This document shows, in pieces, positions 1-6,858 of a stretch of DNA of 7,628 nt. The stretch's first letter is position 1. Every line of letters starts with the position of its first letter. The notes below the pieces were generated by a model. That model was not told the origin of the DNA. It made no database searches and saw only the letters and a list, made by a program, of their open reading frames with translations. The DNA is from Crocinitomicaceae bacterium (lineage in GTDB: Bacteria; Bacteroidota; Bacteroidia; Flavobacteriales_D; Crocinitomicaceae): NCBI GenBank assembly GCA_030833265.1, contig JAURHO010000078.1, positions 1-7,628 on the forward strand. The letters are read 5' to 3'. The translations under genes and the position numbers were made by a program.

Positions 1-32
1 ATTTCAATTGAGCTTCAAAGTTAGTAAAAGTC

Positions 33-48
33 TGAGCTTAAAAGCTCA
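33..48 (-). terminator. Possible weak hairpin terminator at the end of the DUF6427 gene
   Basis: TGAGCTT (33-39) and AAGCTCA (42-48) are perfect inverted repeats with two bases between them. They form a stem of about six base pairs with a four-base loop. The minus-strand stop codon (40-38) lies inside the hairpin. Reading the minus strand, the stem is followed by GAC and then only four T, so the U-tract is poor. A further copy of TGAGCTT lies at 9-15. The structure could be a weak, possibly bidirectional terminator, but the gene to the left is outside the window and this cannot be settled here. Confidence 0.3.
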
Positions 49-994
49 AAACCACAAATTTTAGTAGGGTAGAAAGTAAGAATAGGTAAAAGAATAAATG
101 GGATGAAATACCGAGTCCGCTGCTAAGAAGGGCGTAGGCAAAATAAAAGGCCAAGGGAAGGATGAGTAGGCTCAGTAAGCTTATTTGCCCTAGAAATAAG
201 AAAGCACCCAAGCCTAAAATCCAGGTAAAAAAGGTAAAAATATTGAGCACTTGCACTTGTTTCTTGAGGCGAAGAGAGGCTTTTAAAAGTCTAGCGCGCA
301 AGCCCATGATTCCAAAGACGAGCAATAAATGAATGAATACAAGGATGGTTATTTCAAACCAATGCAATTGTTCTAATTGGAATGGGAAACTTAACGGAAA
401 GTCGCTTTCGATTTGAAAGATGTAGGCCAAAGATAAAATGAGCGCAATAGGAGTGAGTATACCGATCAGGAGCAGCAGTAACTCTCTGAATTGAAGTGTT
501 CGAAGTGCGAGCAACATGATCAAAAGCACAGGAATGAAAACCACAAGGTAGCTGCAAAATAACCAAGCTAACCCAAAGATGAAACCCGCATTAAAGGCGG
601 CTTTACGCGCATCGTTTTGCGGCCTAACACTGAAGAATATGGCCAGTAATAAGATGCAGCAGGTTTGAACTATGGGTGTCCAGCTAAATTGCCCGAAATC
701 AATAAAAAAGCTATTGAAAATTAGATAGTTAAGGCTAATGATATAGGTGTTTTTCTCTAGGAATTCTTGACTATTGAAGACCCAATTGAGCAATAAAGCA
801 TTGAGGAGAACGATTAAAAATTGAAAGGAGGCAGTGGGCCAATAGCTCCAGTGTGGAGTGGTAATGAATGAGCTTGCATCGGGCCCGCCAAAGTAGGGCG
901 TAGCGCCAATGATGTCACCTAAGAGATATAAAAGCAGAAAAAATGGAAGTAAAATAAGAACCCCGATTCTGTTATCTAGGAACAAACGTAGCAT
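38..994 (-). CDS. DUF6427 family polytopic membrane protein
   Basis: This is a very hydrophobic, leucine- and phenylalanine-rich protein of 318 residues with about ten or eleven predicted membrane helices. The approximate positions are 11-25, 57-73, 84-99, 106-122, 133-147, 148-164, 171-193, 212-231, 250-268, 271-292 and 296-317. The family resemblance rests on the N-terminal pattern MLRLFxxNRxGVLxLLP, the LNALLLN segment near residue 65, and the central ARKAAFNAGFIFGLA stretch near 129-143, all typical of the Bacteroidota family DUF6427, whose function is unknown. It should sit in the inner membrane. I chose the ATG at 994 over an in-frame TTG at 1009, because family members begin almost directly with the MLRLF-like segment. 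The gene is divergent from the dksA-like/lspA pair. Residue 319 is the stop, and the protein looks full length. No transport or enzymatic role can be read from the sequence. Confidence 0.8.
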   Translation of the reverse strand: MLRLFLDNRIGVLILLPFFLLLYLLGDIIGATPYFGGPDASSFITTPHWSYWPTASFQFLIVLLNALLLNWVFNSQEFLEKNTYIISLNYLIFNSFFIDFGQFSWTPIVQTCCILLLAIFFSVRPQNDARKAAFNAGFIFGLAWLFCSYLVVFIPVLLIMLLALRTLQFRELLLLLIGILTPIALILSLAYIFQIESDFPLSFPFQLEQLHWFEITILVFIHLLLVFGIMGLRARLLKASLRLKKQVQVLNIFTFFTWILGLGAFLFLGQISLLSLLILPLAFYFAYALLSSGLGISSHLFFYLFLLSTLLKFVVLSF

Positions 995-997
995 CTT

Positions 998-1005
998 CAA
1001 ATTTA
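998..1005 (-). promoter_or_regulatory. TAnnTTTG-like box directly before the DUF6427 start
   Basis: On the minus strand TAAATTTG ends three bases (AAG) before the ATG at 994. It matches the Bacteroidota -7 element TAnnTTTG, and if used it would give an almost leaderless transcript. No TTG lies 17-23 bases upstream, so the -33 element is missing and the match may be chance in AT-rich DNA. The same arrangement occurs before coaX. Confidence 0.3.
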
Positions 1006-1096
1006 CCAAGTTCTTGTCAAGGAGCCTTCACTTTGTGAATAAGTAGCACGCTTTGTTTAAAAGAAATGAAGTTCCTGTTAAATGCGAGTTTTTACA

Positions 1097-1127
1097 CTTG
1101 CATACAACACAAAAAATAATATATTTG
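1097..1127 (+). promoter_or_regulatory. Bacteroidota-type promoter for the dksA-like/lspA operon
   Basis: CTTG at 1097-1100 is followed after 19 bases by TATATTTG at 1120-1127. This fits the Bacteroidota primary-sigma pattern of a TTG-containing -33 element, a spacer of about 19-21 bases and a TAnnTTTG -7 element. Transcription would begin near 1131-1135 and leave a leader of roughly 20-25 bases before the ATG at 1155. The site lies downstream of an alternative upstream in-frame start at 1053, which supports 1155 as the true start of the first gene. The remaining divergent intergenic DNA (1006-1096) shows nothing else I can name. Confidence 0.6.
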
Positions 1128-1154
1128 TTGCTCAATTTTTTTGAAAACTATATC

Positions 1155-1535
1155 ATGGAAAAAGCCAAAGTTCGTTACTCAGATGCAGATTTAGCAGAGT
1201 TCAAAACGCTCATTCAGGACAAGCTGAAAGAAGCCTACGTTGACCTTGACTTGCTCAAAGGGTCGTTGTCCCACAACGATGACCACGGCACCGACGACAC
1301 CGGCCGTACCTTTAACATGATGGAAGATGGTTCCGAGACCCTTTCTCGCGAAGAAGTGGCTCAGCTTGCAGCACGTCAAGAAAAATTCATTCAGAGTCTA
1401 AATGCTGCTCTTGTTAGAATTGAAAACAAAACCTACGGCGTGTGTCGTGTAAGTGGCCAACTGATTCCGAAAGAAAGATTGCGTTTGGTGCCGCATGCCA
1501 CCATGAGTATTGATGCAAAAAACGCCCAAAAGTAA
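1155..1535 (+). CDS. TraR/DksA-like transcriptional regulator with degenerate zinc finger
   Basis: The protein has 126 residues and the DksA/TraR layout: a helical hairpin (about 10-38 and 58-92) joined by an acidic, glycine-containing loop (SHNDDHGTDDTG, 39-50), then a C-terminal finger-like region. DksA proteins insert the coiled-coil tip into the RNA polymerase secondary channel and modulate promoters together with ppGpp; the acidic tip here is consistent with that, but the role is inferred from the family. The recognisable C-terminal block is YGVCRVSGQLIPKERL followed by VPHATMSI. Of the four zinc-ligand positions only Cys97 remains; the others are Ser100, Ser118 and Ala121, so zinc binding in the usual way is unlikely. 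I believe this loss is common in Bacteroidota homologues. The start at 1155 is preferred over 1053, because residues before it do not resemble the family and lie over the promoter. lspA follows three bases after the stop. Confidence 0.85.
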   Translation: MEKAKVRYSDADLAEFKTLIQDKLKEAYVDLDLLKGSLSHNDDHGTDDTGRTFNMMEDGSETLSREEVAQLAARQEKFIQSLNAALVRIENKTYGVCRVSGQLIPKERLRLVPHATMSIDAKNAQK

Positions 1536-1538
1536 ATC

Positions 1539-2213
1539 TTGAAAAAACAAGCGCTCTTTATTTCAGCTTTAGTCTTCCTGTTGCTGATTCTCGATCAATG
1601 GATCAAACTTTCAATTAAAAATGATTTCTTCCCTGGCGAATACAAACCGCTACTAGGATCATGGTTTGTCTTGCATTACACCGAAAATCCGGGCATGGCA
1701 TTCGGCCAGACTTTTGGCGCAACACTTTGGGCTAAACTTGCACTTAGTTTATTTCGCATTGTAGCTATTGGCTTGATCATTCGCTATTTGTATCAGCAAA
1801 TGAAGCAAAGCGCATCCAAAGAATTTTTAGTGGTGGTCTCGTTGGTTTTAGCAGGTGCCACCGGCAATTTACTAGACTCCATGTTCTATGACCTATTTTT
1901 CTCGGTAGATCCTTGTATCGCTTTTAACCAAATGCCAGGTAGTGGTATCAAAGCCATTTGTACTTCGGGTCATTTTTCATATCCAGTAGAAGTTCGCCAC
2001 CAAGGCTTTCTTTTTGGCAGTGTGGTAGATATGTTCCAATTTAACCTGACATGGCCAGCTTCTTTCCCAATATTGGGGGGGCAGCAAATTTTCCCTGCTA
2101 TCTGGAATTTAGCAGATGCTTGTATCTCTGTTGGTTTATTTTGGGCAATCATCCGCCAGAAAAAATTCTTTCCGAAAAAAGCGGTTGCTGAAAAGCAAGA
2201 GGCTGAAAGCTAG
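1539..2213 (+). CDS. lspA: Lipoprotein signal peptidase (signal peptidase II)
   Basis: LspA is an inner-membrane aspartyl protease that removes the signal peptide from diacylglyceryl-modified prolipoproteins. This 224-residue protein shows the family marks in order: first helix ending in LDQWIK (Asp19), the HYTENPGMAFG block (47-56), GATGNLLDS with the first catalytic Asp113, VVDM (162-165), and WNLADACISVG with the second catalytic Asp193. Helices lie near 5-22, 66-85, 95-112 and 186-206. It is longer than the roughly 160-residue proteobacterial enzyme because of an insertion between about 114 and 160, which is usual in Bacteroidota. The insertion carries Cys126 and Cys141. The Arg that often follows the first catalytic Asp is Ser114 here. 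The start is TTG at 1539: the preceding gene's TAA is in the same frame, two codons upstream, and no ATG precedes the first helix. Translation is probably coupled to the upstream gene. The end overlaps the convergent DUF5686 gene by four bases. Confidence 0.95.
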   Translation: MKKQALFISALVFLLLILDQWIKLSIKNDFFPGEYKPLLGSWFVLHYTENPGMAFGQTFGATLWAKLALSLFRIVAIGLIIRYLYQQMKQSASKEFLVVVSLVLAGATGNLLDSMFYDLFFSVDPCIAFNQMPGSGIKAICTSGHFSYPVEVRHQGFLFGSVVDMFQFNLTWPASFPILGGQQIFPAIWNLADACISVGLFWAIIRQKKFFPKKAVAEKQEAES

Positions 2214-4666
2214 AAGTTCCACTTCATGCTGCGATCATCAAGCAAAGCAGCAGAAATTTTCCATCCGATTTTAGGTGCAATCTGATTTCCGTCCGAAACC
2301 ACACTGTATACCCCAATTCTGAAACGTTTTCTACTCATTTTGAAATTGCGTTCTAGACCCGCTAATAACTCGTAATGTTGCCAATTGTATTCTTTGACAT
2401 ACATCGCGCCACCACCAACAACTAAGCCCACTCTTGTTTTTTTGAAATACGGTATTTTATTCAAAATGGCACCGTTGTCGTGATGCACATAATGCGCCTG
2501 AAACACATAATCTGTAGTGCGAAGCGTGGTGTCAAAGCCCTGAAAAGAATAGAGCGGATTTGAAAACCAAATTGGGTCTGAGCGCCTTTGAAATTTGTAA
2601 TCGGGTTCATATATGGCTCTGGCGCTCAAAAATTTACCGACTGATGCTCGGTAAGATGAAGTACCTATCGTGCCAATCTTAAAGTTCTGCATGATTTCAA
2701 ATTGTAAATAGGCATGATCAACTGCACTTTTGAGGATATGTGGAAGTCCGCGTTCAAATTGAAAGCCAAAGGTCGGGTAGGCTGATCCTAAAACAACCTT
2801 TCGATAGGGTTCTCGCATGTAGCGTTGCCCAGGTGTGTAGGACGCCCCGACATTAAAAATAAATGCATTGTATGGATCAAAAGCTAAAGGGTCATTATTG
2901 GGCAATGTTTCATCGATACCGTTTAAAAATTGATATCCTTCAATACTTCTTCGCTTTGTATATTGTGTGTTTACGAAGGCGTAAAAACCATTGAAGAGTT
3001 CATACTCAAGGTTCAAGTTGAGTTTTGTTGATTCAAAAAAGTTGTCGCGTTTATAAATTTGAGTTATTGCGTCAAATCCTCTGATGACATCAAAATCGTG
3101 ATTGAGTCCGACTCTAAAAAAGCCGAAATGAAAAGGATCAAAGCGGTACTTCCACCAAGTATCACCTTTCCAGTCTTTGTTCATAAAACCATAAGAGATA
3201 CGTGTATAGCAATCTAAGGTTCTTTCGTCTTGCCATTTTTTGAAATAATCAAAACTTGGAGAAACACGCGGCCCGCCAATGCCGATAGGTTGGATTGTGG
3301 AGGCAAGAGAACCGATTGTCCACTGCTCTTTAGTTTCTCGGTTCCGGTGATCAACACCAAACCATAGGATTTTTAAGGCTGTTATTTTATTAAAGACGGC
3401 GTCTACACTATCTAAATATTCTTTGCGATTGAAATAGTCTCGAATCGAGTCTTTGGCGCGGATGTAGCGTATTTCTTCATCGGTGAGTGCAATGGCGCGT
3501 TTCTGCTGCCAATAAGCACTGTCTCTTTCATAAGCTGCCTGTTCGGTTACGGCAACTTCGGCATTAAAGAATTTTTTGGCATAGGTTGGCTGAAAGTTAT
3601 AATTAGAATAAAGCGCTTCTGTTTTACATTGGCTCACCTCATTCTTGTATTTGACACCGTAGGTCAGTGTTTGTTTGTCTAGGACACATAGGCTATCACC
3701 TTGAAGGCTGTATTCTTGCTGAATGCGGAAATAATCATAGATCAATAAATTCCCTTTGTTCATAGTGAGGTCTAACTTCTGAACTAACCAGAGTGAATCG
3801 ACCACCCAAATGTAACCCTCCATTGTGGAGGTGGCGGTATTGCGGGGAGTGATTTTGATTTTTGAAATCATGCGCCCGTTCTCCTCATACTTTTCTTCTA
3901 GGCGGTACTTGTAAGCAATAATGCCTGGTGTCGAAATCGGAGAGCTTACAGGCGTCTGATGCAAGTCATCGAGGTGCAAGAGGTTCTCAAAGAAGTTAAA
4001 ATTAGATTTTACAGTTGTGGTGTAGTAGAGCTGAGAAACATCACCCAGCGCTTTGTATGCATTTCTGATTTCCTTGACCTGATTGGGTGGTGCATAGGAG
4101 CGGTGCAGTTGTACTTCAACGAGCTGTAGTTTGTTGAGCCATTCAGGTATTTGTCGCTGACCTTCTTCTAAAGGGTCTTGGTCTTTGCGATGGTTTTCTT
4201 TCTTTTCTTTGACAACGGTTTCTCTTTGCTCTGTAGCTTTGATGTACACATCCACTTCGTGTGGATAGTTCCAAGGGTTGATTTGCTCCCGTTTCTCGAC
4301 AACCTTCATGATTTTGTCGCGACCCACATTTGTTTTTTTTGCCGTGACCCGAACATCTTGAATATCGGAGAGTTTCATCGGGAATAATTGCATGTCTCGG
4401 CGTGCTTCTTGATCGCGCATGGCCAAATACAATTCACGGTCTTGATAACCTTCGGCCGTAAAAACTAAATAGTATTCACCGGGGTTGAGATACATTTCAA
4501 AGTAGCCATTTGCATCGGCGACAGTCCGTAATTCTGTTGAATTCTTTGCAAATACCTCGGCACCAGCTAAAGGTAAATTTTGTTCATTGGTGATGACACC
4601 ATTCAACAGACGCTGTCCATAGGCGCTGCCAAATAAAAACAAAATAAAGAGGGAAAGTATTTTCAA
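2210..4666 (-). CDS. DUF5686 outer-membrane protein with carboxypeptidase-regulatory-like domain
   Basis: This 818-residue secreted protein has a signal peptide (1-17, ending AYG|Q). A small beta-sandwich of the carboxypeptidase regulatory-like type follows at about 19-95 (GVITNEQNLPLAGAEVFA, then a DANGYFEMYLNPGEY turn). The DUF5686 region follows: a helical KIMKVVEKREQINPWNYP stretch near 118-135, SPISTPGIIAYKYRLEEKY near 242-260 and MEGYIWVVDSLWLVQKLDL near 282-300. The C-terminal half is rich in alternating aromatic strands and ends in a terminal Phe, as expected for an outer-membrane beta-barrel inserted by the BAM complex. The family is abundant in Bacteroidota and has no settled function; some members resemble TonB-dependent receptors only in the N-terminal domain. 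The start is TTG at 4666: the frame closes at 4685-4687 with no ATG, and the first internal Met is residue 58, which would remove the signal peptide. A charged segment (146-176, many Lys, Glu and Arg) may be a surface or linker insertion. Confidence 0.82.
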   Translation of the reverse strand: MKILSLFILFLFGSAYGQRLLNGVITNEQNLPLAGAEVFAKNSTELRTVADANGYFEMYLNPGEYYLVFTAEGYQDRELYLAMRDQEARRDMQLFPMKLSDIQDVRVTAKKTNVGRDKIMKVVEKREQINPWNYPHEVDVYIKATEQRETVVKEKKENHRKDQDPLEEGQRQIPEWLNKLQLVEVQLHRSYAPPNQVKEIRNAYKALGDVSQLYYTTTVKSNFNFFENLLHLDDLHQTPVSSPISTPGIIAYKYRLEEKYEENGRMISKIKITPRNTATSTMEGYIWVVDSLWLVQKLDLTMNKGNLLIYDYFRIQQEYSLQGDSLCVLDKQTLTYGVKYKNEVSQCKTEALYSNYNFQPTYAKKFFNAEVAVTEQAAYERDSAYWQQKRAIALTDEEIRYIRAKDSIRDYFNRKEYLDSVDAVFNKITALKILWFGVDHRNRETKEQWTIGSLASTIQPIGIGGPRVSPSFDYFKKWQDERTLDCYTRISYGFMNKDWKGDTWWKYRFDPFHFGFFRVGLNHDFDVIRGFDAITQIYKRDNFFESTKLNLNLEYELFNGFYAFVNTQYTKRRSIEGYQFLNGIDETLPNNDPLAFDPYNAFIFNVGASYTPGQRYMREPYRKVVLGSAYPTFGFQFERGLPHILKSAVDHAYLQFEIMQNFKIGTIGTSSYRASVGKFLSARAIYEPDYKFQRRSDPIWFSNPLYSFQGFDTTLRTTDYVFQAHYVHHDNGAILNKIPYFKKTRVGLVVGGGAMYVKEYNWQHYELLAGLERNFKMSRKRFRIGVYSVVSDGNQIAPKIGWKISAALLDDRSMKWNF

Positions 4667-4721
4667 AGTACTGCTAAGACCGTTTTAAAATGAAAAGGTT
4701 ACTACTTTTTTTAAAAATAAG

Positions 4722-4961
4722 TTAGTTTTTACCTTGTTGCTCTTGCATTGCCTTGAGGTGATTTTGCATGCGCTTCATCATCCATTTTTTAGTAAAATAC
4801 ATGATCAAAGCCATTGCCGGCACAATGAAGTAAGCGACCCAAGTTTCAGGCCCCTCAGTAAAAATCTTGTAACAAACAGCCAAGAAGCTGATGGCTGCAA
4901 TTGCTAGCCATAAATAGCCTGAGATAACGTTATAGCGCGAAATGAAATCTTTTTGTGACAT
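4722..4961 (-). CDS. Small two-helix membrane protein coupled to lptC
   Basis: I do not recognise the family. The 79-residue protein has a polar N-terminus, a membrane helix at about 13-34, a short loop (TEGPET, 35-40), a second helix at about 41-57, and a basic, amphipathic tail (KKWMMKRMQNHLKAMQEQQ, 58-76). The positive charge after helix two predicts that both ends face the cytoplasm, forming an inner-membrane hairpin. Its ATG shares one base with the lptC stop (TAATG at 4963-4959), so it is probably translated by ribosomes finishing lptC. A real gene is supported by this coupling, by the clean hydropathy pattern and by its place in a tight operon. It is followed after 55 bases by the DUF5686 gene. 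A role in LPS transport or envelope assembly is only a guess from position. Confidence 0.7.
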   Translation of the reverse strand: MSQKDFISRYNVISGYLWLAIAAISFLAVCYKIFTEGPETWVAYFIVPAMALIMYFTKKWMMKRMQNHLKAMQEQQGKN

Positions 4962-5548
4962 TATTGAATGGTTTGGTTTTTATCTAGTTGCCAGGAGCCA
5001 ATTGGTTCAAGTAAAACATAAGAGCTGAAATCTTGTTTGGTCCGAATACCTTTACCGATGAGGCGACCTTTAGGTGAGCGGATAATTACTGGTGATTTCG
5101 TGAAAATACTGCTGTCTTTTTGATTCCAGAAAAGCGCTTCTGTTTCGAGTTTTTGTTTTTTCTGATGATTGTATAAGGACACTGAATCTTTTACCATGAG
5201 TTCACCAGTGCTGTAGTTGATTTGGCCGTAGCGAGCACTTAAAGTGGATACGATACTGCCCTCTTCATTGAAAAAATAGACTTTCAGGCTGTCTTTGATT
5301 TTAGTAATTTGCTCTTTCCCGCGATACGTCTCGGCCAAGGCTGCATGGATTTCAACCCGCGCATAGCCCGCTTCAGCATAGGTCAAGATTAAATTTTTAG
5401 TGGTTTCAGTAGGCGCATCTTGCTCAAAACTTATTTTTTGAACCAATGCGACATCGTTTTCACAGGCCGCCATGAAAAGAGCAGCCAATCCGATGATGAG
5501 GCCGTTTATCAAACGGTTGTTTAGTCTAGTTGGCGCTTGCGGAACCAT
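4961..5548 (-). CDS. lptC: LPS export periplasmic protein LptC (lipoprotein type)
   Basis: LptC receives lipopolysaccharide from the LptBFG ABC transporter at the inner membrane and passes it to LptA in the periplasmic bridge. The 195-residue protein starts with a basic region, a hydrophobic stretch and FMAAC with Cys29, a plausible lipobox, so it is predicted to be a lipoprotein and a substrate of the LspA encoded nearby. The Bacteroidota LptC pattern follows: CEND just after the lipid site, an ILTYAEAGYARVEI strand near 54-67, STLSARYGQINY near 101-112, KLETEALFWNQKDSSIF (133-149) and IGKGIRTKQDFSSYVL (164-179). These are repeated strands of a beta-jellyroll. The ATG at 5548 lies 28 bases inside the preceding gene. 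A later start would remove the basic signal-peptide region. The stop overlaps the start of the next gene. The -3 lipobox residue is Met instead of the usual Leu. Confidence 0.9.
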   Translation of the reverse strand: MVPQAPTRLNNRLINGLIIGLAALFMAACENDVALVQKISFEQDAPTETTKNLILTYAEAGYARVEIHAALAETYRGKEQITKIKDSLKVYFFNEEGSIVSTLSARYGQINYSTGELMVKDSVSLYNHQKKQKLETEALFWNQKDSSIFTKSPVIIRSPKGRLIGKGIRTKQDFSSYVLLEPIGSWQLDKNQTIQ

Positions 5549-6858
5549 TTTTCAAAGTTCGATGGGGCCATGATAAGACTCACTCTGGCGCCAATAAAAT
5601 TCTCGGACCAATCGGCGTTTGGAATGGTTCGCTGCCCGAAGGTGAGCCCTAAATTGACCGAAGAGAGTGATACTTGTGCAAGTAAAGGCAAACCAAAACC
5701 GACGGTAAGCCCTCGTTCTTGGTATTGCTGACCATTGCTGAGATATGGTAAGGTTTGTTGGTAGTAGCCTGCTCTGTAGCTGATTTTTTCAAGGGCTTTA
5801 AGCGTAGCTAGATTTTCAAGTACTTTGTATTCAGGCTGAAATTGAAGCCCAAAGCTCATTTTTTCGGCACTATTTTGATTGAATCCTGTGATGAGGTTGT
5901 CTTTTTGCGTGAGTGTGCCGTAGCTTGCATAACTTCCGTAAAGTTGGAGCAGCGGATGCAGTTCACGGGTTTGTCTTTTGTAACTTGGGAGTTTCCAGCT
6001 GTAGGCAAAACCTGCTTGCCAGCTTTGCGCCGAAGTGGCTAAAAATGCTTGATTGCTGTAATTTACGGTATCGTAACTTGACGGGACATTGATTGTTGCC
6101 GTACTGTAAAGTTCTTGAAGGAGGTCTGCTTTGAGTTGCATTTGCGGTTGGTAAACAGCAGCAAGCGTAAGCGTATGTTTTTTGCCAAGTGCTTGTGTAA
6201 AGTAAGTGCCAAGGTCAATAGAATTTGAACGGACAATTAAAGAATAGCGTTCGAGGCCACCTGCTGCACTCGCTCCGGTCAGTAGGGTAGAGCTGCGTTC
6301 ATTGGTTAGTGTTCCAAACAAGTAAGATACATTGGCACCAATGGCTAGTTTTGTTTTTGGTTTTTCAATAATACCCACTGAATAGCCCAAAAAGAGGTCT
6401 TGTATCGCCCCTTTCCCAGTGTAGCTATAACGCAAAGAGTCTAAGCCAGTAAAAACAGTTTCGGTAATTTGATATCCACGCGAGCTATAGGGTCTGAGGC
6501 CAAAAGCAAGGCCCATTTTCTTGCGGATTTTAAACCCTAGCGAAAATTCTTCGGCCATTGGGGTGGCATTGAATTGCTGAAGACTTCCACTTTGATACCA
6601 AGATTGACGTGAATGAAAACCGACGGTATAAAGTGTTGAACCTTTGCTCAGACGATTGTAGCTAGCAGGATTGTAATGGTTCAAGACCCCTGAATCTAGA
6701 ATGCTAACCGAATTTCTGCCAAGTGCATCAAAAACTGCGTGTCCTTTTGCGCTCTTTTCTCCGATTCCATAAAAGCTAGCGGGTTCTGCCGTAATTGACT
6801 GCCCATAGGCCTTGATGATACAAAAAAAGCAAAGGAAGAAGAGGAGTTGTTTATTCAT
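5521..6858 (-). CDS. FadL/OMPP1-like outer-membrane beta-barrel protein
   Basis: This is a 445-residue protein with a clear signal peptide (MNKQLLFFLCFFCIIKAYG|Q, 1-19) and repeated amphipathic strands with many Tyr, Gly and Leu. The N-terminal part has SFYGIGE (28-34), LGRNSVSIL (46-54) and LNHYNPASYNRL (59-70). The NPA element and preceding Gly-rich turn resemble the hatch region of the OMPP1/FadL/TodX hydrophobic-compound channels, so a 14-strand barrel is likely. The C-terminus ends MAPSNFEKWFRKRQLD, a basic tail after the last strand seen in related Bacteroidota proteins. A substrate cannot be read from sequence. The ATG at 6858 was chosen over an in-frame TTG at 6888, because it begins directly with the signal peptide. 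It overlaps the coaX end by eight bases (ATGAATAA). The 3' end overlaps lptC by 28 bases. In other Flavobacteriales, as I recall, such a barrel gene also lies between coaX and lptC. Confidence 0.75.
   Translation of the reverse strand: MNKQLLFFLCFFCIIKAYGQSITAEPASFYGIGEKSAKGHAVFDALGRNSVSILDSGVLNHYNPASYNRLSKGSTLYTVGFHSRQSWYQSGSLQQFNATPMAEEFSLGFKIRKKMGLAFGLRPYSSRGYQITETVFTGLDSLRYSYTGKGAIQDLFLGYSVGIIEKPKTKLAIGANVSYLFGTLTNERSSTLLTGASAAGGLERYSLIVRSNSIDLGTYFTQALGKKHTLTLAAVYQPQMQLKADLLQELYSTATINVPSSYDTVNYSNQAFLATSAQSWQAGFAYSWKLPSYKRQTRELHPLLQLYGSYASYGTLTQKDNLITGFNQNSAEKMSFGLQFQPEYKVLENLATLKALEKISYRAGYYQQTLPYLSNGQQYQERGLTVGFGLPLLAQVSLSSVNLGLTFGQRTIPNADWSENFIGARVSLIMAPSNFEKWFRKRQLD

Noticed and set aside
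1053..1154. Upstream in-frame extension of the DksA-like protein by 34 residues
   Set aside because: The extra residues do not resemble the family, and the likely promoter (1097-1127) lies within this stretch, so translation from 1053 is improbable.
1261..1284. Stem-loop TCGTTGT-CCC-ACAACGA inside the DksA-like gene
   Set aside because: It lies in the coding region for the acidic loop and has no U-tract or regulatory context. A seven-base stem is expected by chance now and then.
4250..4266. Inverted repeat ATCCAC/GTGGAT within the DUF5686 gene
   Set aside because: It is a short six-base stem well inside a coding sequence with no associated signal.
4667..4721. Promoter or terminator in the gap before the DUF5686 gene
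   Set aside because: The gap is AT-rich with A and T runs, but I find no TAnnTTTG box and no GC-bearing hairpin, so neither can be supported.
5537..5731. Plus-strand open frames opposite the barrel gene and coaX (also 5842-6042 and 6847-7098)
   Set aside because: They lie antisense to well-supported genes, have no recognisable motifs or initiation context, and read like incidental open frames.
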